A stretch of 25,878 nt of DNA, taken from positions 1 through 25,878 of the IMG/VR virus record IMGVR_UViG_3300011013_000075. One strand, given 5' to 3'. Within the stretch, counting starts at the first letter, position 1, and the number at the start of each line of letters is the position of its first letter. Under the pieces are notes generated by a model. It searched no databases and was not told the DNA's origin. It worked only from the letters and a program-made list of their open reading frames with translations. The translations under genes were made by a program, and so were the position numbers. This DNA is from a virus. Shown piece by piece: positions 15,788 to 22,002 of the stretch.

Positions 15788-17654
15788 CCCAAGAAGGACC
15801 TACCTCACAATCTATTTGTGATGGAACTCTTAGGGGAACGGTGTTCTCCATAATTTCAATAATCCTTTTCTTCTGATCTTCATCATATATCGAGATATCT
15901 AATTCATCATGAACTTGTATCAAAGGTGTTATGCCTTCTTTAAAAATATCCACCATGGCTTTTTTTGTTTGATCCGCAGCCGAACCTTGAATCAACCTAT
16001 TTAAAGCCCTGTATGTAAAAGCACGACGTATTCTATTCATCCCTCCGTGTTTTCTTTCTGCTTCTTCTTTTTTTAATGCTTGATGAAGACCATACATGTT
16101 TGGTTCCCACATATCAAAACGACAAACACGACCAAGTAAAGTTCTAATCTCCCCTACATCGGCAGCTTTTCTTTGTGTTCCCTCCGTTAATGCTTTTACA
16201 AATGGAACTGTAGCATGATATTTTTCAAAAACCTCTTTAGCATCATCCATATCCAATCCTAATTGAGACCCAAGCTTACCTCTGCCCATACCATACATCA
16301 TGCCAAGATTAATTGTCTTGGCTTGTTTACGATCTATGCCAGCCATGTCAGCAACAACTTGATGAAAGTCTGTGTCTGGATTTTCATTATAATCTTTTAC
16401 TAATTTATTTACCGAGCTGACCTCCCACGATGTTGTCTCACTAACAAGTGCACCGTAGTGTGCAAGAAGTCTAGGCTCTTGTTGTGAATAGTCAAAGCAG
16501 CCCCATTGCTCGCCCTCTTCAGGAATAAAAAGCTCTCGTATTTTAGGACCAATATTTTGATTACGTGTTGGCATTTGTTGTAAATTAGGATTCTGCATAC
16601 TTAATCTACCAGAGATAGTGCCACCTGTTTCAGATCGCATTTGATTTACATCTGCATGAATACGACCGTTGTGTGCATGTTTTAAAATAGAATCTACAAA
16701 TGTTGTTCTTGCTTTATTAAACTCTCTTGCCTTCACTATATCTTGTGCAAACTTAGATGGTTGATTTAATAAAAAGTTTTTATCAAACGCAGGTAATCCT
16801 GTTGGTGTTTTGCTGTATTCTATTTTTAATTTATCAAAAGCTTTTGCAATAGATAGTGGTGATAAAATCTCAAGATCAAACCCACATGTTTTATTTAAAC
16901 TGCGTCGTACTTTGTTCTCTTCTTTTTCAAAATCAATTTTAATTGTTGCAGCCTTATCTAAATCTATTCTTACACCTTTCTTTTTCATGGCAAACAAAAC
17001 ATGAAATAGTTCTGACTCTAAATTAAAGATATCTGTTAAGTCTCCTTGAATTATCTTTCTTTGTAATGCTTTCCATAACTTTAAAGTAACCGCAGCATCT
17101 TGCTCTGCATAAGGACCAACATACATTGGAGGTAGTTTCCACATTTCACTCTTTGGATTTACACCATACTCAGCCGCAGCTTCGTATAATAAAGTTTCTG
17201 ATTTTGTTTCTCCAACATAGTGCCTAGATAATTCTCGTAAAGAATAATTACGTCTGTTCTCATCTACTAAAGGAGCTGCAACCATTGTGTCAACAACACG
17301 GCCATGAACTTTTAAACCCATAGCATCGAGCCATCCAACATCATAGATAGCATTGTGAAATATTTTATCGCAAGGTAATTCTAAAATAGGTTTAAGTGCA
17401 TTAGTAAAAACTTTTGCATCTAGGTTATGTCCTCCTTCGTGTGCAATAGGATAATATCCTTCCCATCCCTCGACAGCTATGGCAACACCTATGACTCTAC
17501 CACTTTTTGTGGCCCAGCCAGGACCCATACTTTTATTTAAACCATCATCTTTTGTTTCTAAATCTATTGCAATTTCTTTCGCATCCGTAAGATCAGGAAC
17601 TACTTCTGGTGGCACCCATTCACTTGGAGTTTGAAAAAAATTACCTTGGCTCAT
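15774..17654 (-). CDS. polA: Family A DNA polymerase with 3'-5' exonuclease domain
   Basis: This 626-aa replicative polymerase has a DEDDy exonuclease domain: D31-x-E33 in AIDLETKD, HNAIYDVGWLD with D105, and Y182xxxD186. The polymerase domain carries motif A with D388 (FDYSQQEPRLLAH), motif B at 442-455 (RKQAKTINLGMMYG) and motif C at 581-584 (VHDE, catalytic D583). No 5'-3' exonuclease domain is present, as is usual for phage enzymes. In motif B, counting from the invariant Arg and Lys, the E. coli Phe762 position is Leu450. The ATG overlaps the stop of the upstream 47-aa gene (ATGA). With primase, SSB-like protein and helicases in the same operon, it should replicate the phage genome. Confidence 0.97.
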   Translation of the reverse strand: MSQGNFFQTPSEWVPPEVVPDLTDAKEIAIDLETKDDGLNKSMGPGWATKSGRVIGVAIAVEGWEGYYPIAHEGGHNLDAKVFTNALKPILELPCDKIFHNAIYDVGWLDAMGLKVHGRVVDTMVAAPLVDENRRNYSLRELSRHYVGETKSETLLYEAAAEYGVNPKSEMWKLPPMYVGPYAEQDAAVTLKLWKALQRKIIQGDLTDIFNLESELFHVLFAMKKKGVRIDLDKAATIKIDFEKEENKVRRSLNKTCGFDLEILSPLSIAKAFDKLKIEYSKTPTGLPAFDKNFLLNQPSKFAQDIVKAREFNKARTTFVDSILKHAHNGRIHADVNQMRSETGGTISGRLSMQNPNLQQMPTRNQNIGPKIRELFIPEEGEQWGCFDYSQQEPRLLAHYGALVSETTSWEVSSVNKLVKDYNENPDTDFHQVVADMAGIDRKQAKTINLGMMYGMGRGKLGSQLGLDMDDAKEVFEKYHATVPFVKALTEGTQRKAADVGEIRTLLGRVCRFDMWEPNMYGLHQALKKEEAERKHGGMNRIRRAFTYRALNRLIQGSAADQTKKAMVDIFKEGITPLIQVHDELDISIYDEDQKKRIIEIMENTVPLRVPSQIDCEVGPSWGEIG

Positions 17655-17794
17655 TTTTTTAACTTTTCTCTTTTGTTTCGTCTCTTTGTCATATTTTCAT
17701 ATGCTTTCTTCCAATCTTTTTCTACACCGAGCTTAACTAAATGTTTTGCCGCTTTTAAATTTAAATCATCAAACCAGTCTGGTTTTCTTTTCAT
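17651..17794 (-). CDS. Small basic protein, 47 aa, between helicase and polymerase
   Basis: The frame reads MKRKPDWFDDLNLKAAKHLV, then KLGVEKDWKKAYENMTKRRN and KREKLKK. Its ATG overlaps the helicase TGA and its own TGA overlaps the polymerase ATG, both as ATGA, so it exactly bridges two clear genes. The protein is helical and strongly basic at the C-terminus, with several aromatic residues near the start. No domain is recognised. Context suggests a replication accessory factor, perhaps binding DNA or the polymerase, but that is inference. Reality of the gene rests on the two coupled overlaps and the complete filling of the gap. Confidence 0.68.
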   Translation of the reverse strand: MKRKPDWFDDLNLKAAKHLVKLGVEKDWKKAYENMTKRRNKREKLKK

Positions 17795-19332
17795 AGTAAA
17801 TCTGTGAACTCCCTATCTGTTTTGCTTGCAATAATGTGTAATGATTTTTTTGCCCTAGTGGCACCAACATAAAACACTCTCCGTTCATCATCCCTTTTTT
17901 TAGAAATGCTGATATCAGCTTTTCTTGGTAAATCTGTTAGTAACATAACATTTTCTGCTTCGCTACCCTTAGATGCATGTATGGTAGAAACCCTTATATT
18001 GCTTGCAGAATTAAAGCTTGATCTACGTAAAGCCACATTCATATACAATCTCATAGATTCAGGAACATCATCTAAAGCTACGTCCCAAGGTAAATTAATA
18101 TCTACGTTTAACCCATGATGCATAGTTAAAGATTCATGATCATACATAGCAGCAGGGTCCATTTGTTTAAGTTTTTCTTTGTATCCATGTTGTATTCTGC
18201 CACTACCACTTATGTAATAATAAATATCTTTTACTGTTTGAAGATCTACTGCTCCTTCTTTTAGTCTATCCCAACCTTGGACAGCTCGAATCAAACGATC
18301 AGAAACAGATGATCTATTTTTAAATGTATAAAACATGCCTTCTTGTTTTAATCGATTTAATACTTCTTCTAACATGTAATTAGTTCTTGCTAAAATTAAC
18401 CACTCGCCCTGTGATAGGTCAGTGTGATTATTAAAACGCATACGGTGACGCATGACAACTCCTTCTTCTTTTTTTGGGTTCCAATCTTTTTGTACCCGGT
18501 CATTTACTTTACTAATCAAGTCACTTGCCACATGATGCACGGCCCTTGGTATTCTATAAGATTGTTTTAATACATGTCTTTCGCCACCAATTTGTTGTAA
18601 TCTTTTTGTATCTGCACCAGCCCAATCAAAAATTGCTTGGTCATCATCTCCTGCGATGTGTGCTTTCTGTGAATTGCGAACAAGTATCTCAACCATTTGC
18701 CATTGTATAAAACTTAAATCCTGTGCTTCATCAATAATGACAACATCAAAAGCAGGACAACCTTGTTGTGCAATAAATTCTATTATCATATCTGTAAAAT
18801 CAAGCTTTGCTTTTCTGCCTTTGTATCTTGTTAATCCCGAATCTATTTGTTCTAATCTTTCTAAACCAAATTCAAGATGCTCTGTGCAATTCATAAACTC
18901 ATTTGACAAGCTCACCCCTTTTATTTTTGCTTGATCAATTAATTTTAAATACGGATCTTGTGGTGTCGATATGCCAAGGTAGTCAACATTTTTATTTGGA
19001 TTAATTAATTTTATTTGTAGTGACTCGGATACCTCTTGATAATCTTTGTCTCCCATTACATCATCGGTTGCTAATCCTAATGTTAGGTAAGCCATGCTAT
19101 GCAATGTCCTAAAATATTTTAAATCTTTTCTATTTAAATTAAACTTTTTCATTGCTCTATCAATGGCTTCTTTCGCAGCTCTTTTTGTAAAAGCAAAATA
19201 TCCTATTCTATCCGGGGGAGTTCCTCTTTGTAATTCAGATTCAACAATACCAAGTAGGTGTGTAGTTTTACCGGTGCCAGGTGGACCAAATATTATATCA
19301 ATCTTTTTGCTTTGGCTGTCTTGTAATATCAT
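17791..19332 (-). CDS. UvrD/Rep-like superfamily 1 DNA helicase
   Basis: This 513-aa protein has the SF1A helicase motifs in order: GPPGTGKT (16-23, Walker A), AFTKRAAKEA (47-56, motif Ia), DEAQD (201-205, Walker B), AGDDDQAIF (227-235, motif III), LKQSYRIPRA (255-264, motif IV), STIHASKGSEAENV (motif V) and YVGATRAKKS near the C-terminus (motif VI). This predicts ATP-driven 3'-5' unwinding or translocation on single-stranded DNA. It is shorter than UvrD or Rep (about 670-720 aa), as is typical of phage versions. It probably acts as, or assists, the replicative helicase, since no DnaB-like helicase is seen in the window. The ATG at 19332 overlaps the upstream 57-aa gene by 35 bases and lacks a clear Shine-Dalgarno sequence. 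Confidence 0.93.
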   Translation of the reverse strand: MILQDSQSKKIDIIFGPPGTGKTTHLLGIVESELQRGTPPDRIGYFAFTKRAAKEAIDRAMKKFNLNRKDLKYFRTLHSMAYLTLGLATDDVMGDKDYQEVSESLQIKLINPNKNVDYLGISTPQDPYLKLIDQAKIKGVSLSNEFMNCTEHLEFGLERLEQIDSGLTRYKGRKAKLDFTDMIIEFIAQQGCPAFDVVIIDEAQDLSFIQWQMVEILVRNSQKAHIAGDDDQAIFDWAGADTKRLQQIGGERHVLKQSYRIPRAVHHVASDLISKVNDRVQKDWNPKKEEGVVMRHRMRFNNHTDLSQGEWLILARTNYMLEEVLNRLKQEGMFYTFKNRSSVSDRLIRAVQGWDRLKEGAVDLQTVKDIYYYISGSGRIQHGYKEKLKQMDPAAMYDHESLTMHHGLNVDINLPWDVALDDVPESMRLYMNVALRRSSFNSASNIRVSTIHASKGSEAENVMLLTDLPRKADISISKKRDDERRVFYVGATRAKKSLHIIASKTDREFTDLL

Positions 19333-19471
19333 CTTGTATCATCATTAAGTTTAATTTTATCATTTTCAAATCATTCACTATCATTCGTTTTGTTAGCTTT
19401 GCTGATTTGTTTTCTGCTTTAGATACTAACTGCGCAGCTATACCTAAAGTTTCTTTAATTAGTTTTTCCAT
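19298..19471 (-). CDS. Small helical protein, 57 aa
   Basis: The ATG at 19469-19471 has an excellent GGAGGTG site four bases upstream, the strongest ribosome binding site in this operon apart from that of the methyltransferase. The product reads MEKLIKETLGIAAQLVSKAE, then NKSAKLTKRMIVNDLKMIKL and NLMMIQDDITRQPKQKD. It is almost entirely predicted helix with a Met/Leu/Ile-rich second half. It begins inside the end of the methyltransferase gene and ends 35 bases into the helicase gene. No family is recognised. It may be a helicase- or DNA-associated accessory factor, or its translation may feed ribosomes to the poorly initiated helicase; both ideas are inference. Confidence 0.6.
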   Translation of the reverse strand: MEKLIKETLGIAAQLVSKAENKSAKLTKRMIVNDLKMIKLNLMMIQDDITRQPKQKD

Positions 19472-20348
19472 TCATCACCTCCAAAATTATTGTTCCGATG
19501 TGGTAGGGGATTTGTGGGACGAGACTGTTTCCGAGACACTTAAGTCTGTCCACCCTGTTGGATATCCCATCAGCCACTCTACCCACGTTGGGTTCAACTG
19601 CCCAGTTGTTTTCTCTCTTCCACCCTCTGTATCGATCACTATTGTTGATAAACTTTTTTGTGTGCCCTTCTTCCCGGTATCCCTTCTTTGATAACCCAAT
19701 CTCGCTTCGTGAGCTGCCGGGGTTGGCCACAGTCTTGGCTCTCTTACTTGATCCGCCAATCTGATTTGTATTGTGTGACCACTTTTTCGTTTTAGATGGC
19801 CCTCGGCCAACGACTCTTTGATCTTGTTCAGATTGCTCCCCCCGGAGTATGCGTCTGGTGTTCGCCACAATCCAGACTCTTTCTCTTTTGTGTTTGGCAC
19901 CGACGCTAGAAGCTGAAATACTAAACGTCCTTGCGGAGTAGTCTTCACTTTCCAAGTTCTCGAGTACGGTGTCGAGACCGAGTTTAATGTGTCCACTAAC
20001 ATTTTCTCCAATAACCCAAGTTGGTCTGAGTTCTTTGATAAGTCTAAACATTTCTGGCCAGAGGTGTCTTGGATCTTCTTCACCTTTTTTTCTACCTGCG
20101 ACGGAGAAAGGTTGGCAAGGGTATCCTCCTGTGATGATGTCGATGGGAAAAAGTCCATCTGCTTTGAGTTTTTCATAATTCAATCCCTTAATATCTTCGT
20201 ACTGCTTAACATGTGGCCAATGTTTTTTCAGCACTTTTCTTGAATACAAATCTATATCACAAAAAGCTGCGGTTTCAAAACCACCAGTGGCTTCAAGTCC
20301 AAGACTAAACCCACCAATGCCACTAAATAAATCTAAATGTTTTAGAAT
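19455..20348 (-). CDS. C5-cytosine DNA methyltransferase (Dcm/HhaI type), apparent ATT start
   Basis: The 297-aa protein has motif I LDLFSGIGGFSLG (5-17), motif IV GGYPCQPFS (74-82) with catalytic Cys78, motif VI ENVSG (115-119), motif VIII KRERVWIVA (154-162) and the motif IX-X region ending CLGNSLVPQIPY (271-282). It should transfer methyl from S-adenosylmethionine to cytosine C5; the target site is unknown. The frame before LDLFSG has no ATG, GTG or TTG down to a stop at 20403-20405. The only well-placed candidate is ATT at 20346-20348, seven bases after AGGAGG, giving I/M-L-K-H-L-D. A TTG farther in (20247-20249) would delete motif I. The hydrophilic region 165-245 is also read in another frame. 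The role is probably protection from restriction. Confidence 0.93.
   Translation of the reverse strand: MLKHLDLFSGIGGFSLGLEATGGFETAAFCDIDLYSRKVLKKHWPHVKQYEDIKGLNYEKLKADGLFPIDIITGGYPCQPFSVAGRKKGEEDPRHLWPEMFRLIKELRPTWVIGENVSGHIKLGLDTVLENLESEDYSARTFSISASSVGAKHKRERVWIVANTRRILRGEQSEQDQRVVGRGPSKTKKWSHNTNQIGGSSKRAKTVANPGSSRSEIGLSKKGYREEGHTKKFINNSDRYRGWKRENNWAVEPNVGRVADGISNRVDRLKCLGNSLVPQIPYHIGTIILEVMNGKTN
19487..20176 (-). CDS. Overprinted 229-aa ORF nested out of frame in the methyltransferase gene
   Basis: This frame is open for 229 codons on the same strand as the methyltransferase and wholly inside it. It does not look like noise: it contains TWKVKTTPQGRLVFQL (74-89), SGLWRTPDAYSGG (101-113), LWPTPAAHEARLGYQ (149-163) and LNPTWVEWLMGYPTGWTDL (194-212). 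I recall a phage and prophage family with the same order of motifs (TWK...RLxFQL, LWPTP repeats, LNPxWVEWLMGxPxGWT), often found beside or overlapping cytosine methyltransferases; this is from memory. The ATG at 20174-20176 has AGGGA about seven bases upstream. Function is unknown. It could be a true second product, or a composition effect that recurs because both frames constrain the same DNA. Confidence 0.45.
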   Translation of the reverse strand: MKNSKQMDFFPSTSSQEDTLANLSPSQVEKKVKKIQDTSGQKCLDLSKNSDQLGLLEKMLVDTLNSVSTPYSRTWKVKTTPQGRLVFQLLASVPNTKEKESGLWRTPDAYSGGSNLNKIKESLAEGHLKRKSGHTIQIRLADQVREPRLWPTPAAHEARLGYQRRDTGKKGTQKSLSTIVIDTEGGREKTTGQLNPTWVEWLMGYPTGWTDLSVSETVSSHKSPTTSEQ

Positions 20349-21883
20349 GGTAAGTCCTCCTTTTCTGATTCCATATCCGGAACAGGGAGCTTTGAGATTC
20401 TTTCAAATGCTTCTGCGCCTATCTTCCACATTCTACTATTTTTCTTATCTGCTTTTCTAACTGCTTGATCAGCCCCAAGTTCTCTTAATCTTGCAGCGGT
20501 TCTTATTGTATCATAGCCTCTGAATCTTTGCTTATCTAAATATTGTGTTAAGAACTTCATTTTAAAATAAATGTATCCATCTTCATGATAACATTTGCCA
20601 TAAGCAACTTCATCCATTGTTTGAGCTTTACCTAAATCATTTACAAAAGAATGTAAGTGCTCATCAAATCTACCATCTAATGTTGTATCCTCTGCTAACT
20701 TTTCTATTTGTGCATTTTTAGCCAGCTCTGTTAATCTTGCTTTCCAATCTTTCTTTGTCATTTCAGGTAACACAATATTGATTTGATCAAAGCAGGCTTT
20801 TGCAAAAAGATTATATTCAAATAAATCGTTTGATCTTATGCGCACTTGTTTTTTATCTATCGTTATGTACCAATAAGAATTTTCAGTTTGATATTTTTTT
20901 ATATCTGTAAAGTCATATTCAATGTCTCCCTTGATACCAAACTTTCTTAATCTGCATTTTGGCTCTACACAGTAATTACACATGGGTCTTGTCTTACACA
21001 TGTAACCCTCGTATTCTTTGCCCTCATGAGATTTAATTGTTTTTGTTACCTCCTTATATTCCAAAGGTGGTTTCATGTATTTATTATTAAAATCATTTAC
21101 TTTGTTTTGCCAAGTGTCTGGCCATTTCTTTTTTGCATAAACAGAATAATGAAACAAAGCATTATCACGCCCTGCATTAGGAGTATCCGGGTCCATGCCC
21201 TGCAATACTCCAACCTCCATTAATTTTTCTATACAAGGTGGACCATCAAAACTATCTTGTTTTTTTGATGTCTTTATTTCTAAATTTTCAAGTTCTTCTT
21301 TTGTAACTTTATACTTGTCATATAGATCAAAGAACTGCTGCAGATCAGCACTACTACCATCGTCCAAATAAGCGTAGCGCATAGTACTAGAAGCATTAAA
21401 GTAAGGTAGATTAAGCCAAGACCCAACATCCCCACGATCTGAATTAACTTCGACTTGTTTAGGAAATATTTCACAGTTCCCATGACCCAAGCTTGCAGCT
21501 ATTTCCTGTAACTTGTCTACCACAAGTTTTGCCGGAACTAACTCCGAGACAAAAATAAATAAATGTGCACCACCACTTTTTGAACGACATGGTACTAATG
21601 GTAATTTATTTTTTCTGATTTCGGAAATTATTTTTTTAATATCTAAAGGATAAGTATCAATATCAATACAACCCCAAGTGCAATTGTTATCATCTCTAAT
21701 GGGGATACTGCCCAACGATGGCGCCTTACCCTCAAGATGATTTTCCCATAGTGCATCTGATAAAGCACCTCTTTTAGTAATTGCAACACCATCTACCTTC
21801 TTTCCCTTTGATCCACCTGCTGTGTACTGACCATATGCCCTGTCTAACCCTGCGAATACTTTTTTAAATTTGTTTATGTCCAT
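20342..21883 (-). CDS. AEP-type primase (primase-polymerase), TOTE/PriCT-like, 513 aa
   Basis: The N-terminal 170 residues show archaeo-eukaryotic primase motifs: CIDIDTYPLD with D74-x-D76 (metal ligands), RSKSGGAHLFIF (100-111) with His107, and CEIFPKQ (137-143) followed by GSWLNLPYF (154-162). A linker and a PriCT-like helical segment (GRDNALFHYSVYAKKKWPD, 238-256) follow, then four Cys (296, 302, 305, 310) in CKTRPMCNYCVEPKC that probably bind zinc or a cluster. The C-terminal 190 residues look helical, and the tail is acidic (DMESEKEDLPF). The enzyme would make primers for the polymerase encoded downstream. Its ATG lies directly after a structured leader (21884-21997), and the gene end contains the Shine-Dalgarno sequence of the methyltransferase. 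Confidence 0.88.
   Translation of the reverse strand: MDINKFKKVFAGLDRAYGQYTAGGSKGKKVDGVAITKRGALSDALWENHLEGKAPSLGSIPIRDDNNCTWGCIDIDTYPLDIKKIISEIRKNKLPLVPCRSKSGGAHLFIFVSELVPAKLVVDKLQEIAASLGHGNCEIFPKQVEVNSDRGDVGSWLNLPYFNASSTMRYAYLDDGSSADLQQFFDLYDKYKVTKEELENLEIKTSKKQDSFDGPPCIEKLMEVGVLQGMDPDTPNAGRDNALFHYSVYAKKKWPDTWQNKVNDFNNKYMKPPLEYKEVTKTIKSHEGKEYEGYMCKTRPMCNYCVEPKCRLRKFGIKGDIEYDFTDIKKYQTENSYWYITIDKKQVRIRSNDLFEYNLFAKACFDQINIVLPEMTKKDWKARLTELAKNAQIEKLAEDTTLDGRFDEHLHSFVNDLGKAQTMDEVAYGKCYHEDGYIYFKMKFLTQYLDKQRFRGYDTIRTAARLRELGADQAVRKADKKNSRMWKIGAEAFERISKLPVPDMESEKEDLPF
20356..20361 (-). promoter_or_regulatory. Consensus Shine-Dalgarno AGGAGG that fixes the methyltransferase start at ATT
   Basis: On the minus strand AGGAGG lies inside the last codons of the primase gene, exactly seven bases before ATT (20346-20348). 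The spacing is ideal, and no standard start codon stands in the right frame nearby. The primase TAA at 20342-20344 follows within two codons, so reinitiation by terminating ribosomes is likely. Confidence 0.7.
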
Positions 21884-21997
21884 TGTTTCTCAAGTAATGC
21901 AGCCCTACGACCATGCACGGGAGAAACACTTAGATTGCAGAACCATGCACGGTCTAACGAAGAGGGCTGAACTCCGCTCTTTACTCCTCTGCAACCT
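21884..21997 (-). ncRNA. Candidate structured leader RNA / cis-regulator of the primase gene
   Basis: This 114-base gap between the SSB-like and primase genes is about half G+C by my count, well above its surroundings, and holds no convincing gene. Read on the minus strand, P1 pairs 21997-21988 with 21941-21932 (10 bp). Inside it, P2 is a hairpin at 21981-21960 (7 bp with one bulged C) and P3 a hairpin at 21953-21942 stacked directly on P1. Three bases later P4 pairs 21928-21921 with 21891-21884 (8 bp) and encloses P5, a second copy of the P3 hairpin (21920-21911). G-U pairs in P1, P3 and P5 would be A-C mismatches on the plus strand, supporting a minus-strand RNA. The 3' arm of P4 abuts the primase ATG and contains its GAG. 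Confidence 0.55.
21910..21952. repeat. Two direct copies of ACCATGCACGG, 32-base period
   Basis: Copies lie at 21910-21920 and 21942-21952 and are identical over 11 bases. On the minus strand each folds as CCG-TGCA-TGG, with a self-complementary TGCA loop, so the two could pair loop to loop in RNA. As DNA they could instead be a pair of protein-binding sites (iterons) next to the primase gene. Two copies are too few to call an origin. Confidence 0.6.
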
Positions 21998-22002
21998 GAC
22001 CT

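Noticed and set aside
19487-20176. Reading the two methyltransferase-region frames as one frameshifted gene
   Set aside because: The methyltransferase frame is uninterrupted from motif I to the final LGNSLVPQ region, so no frameshift is needed; the second frame is an addition, not a repair.
21932-21997. Possible tRNA in the GC-rich gap upstream of primase, because of a 7-10 bp end stem
   Set aside because: The element is only about 66 bases, has no T-arm next to the 3' acceptor strand, no D-arm pattern and no anticodon loop. The three-way junction fits a regulatory RNA better.
21884-22002. Small peptide gene in the same gap
   Set aside because: Frames starting at ATG or TTG give short products of unusual composition ending inside the gap, with no plausible start after the GAGGAG sequence.
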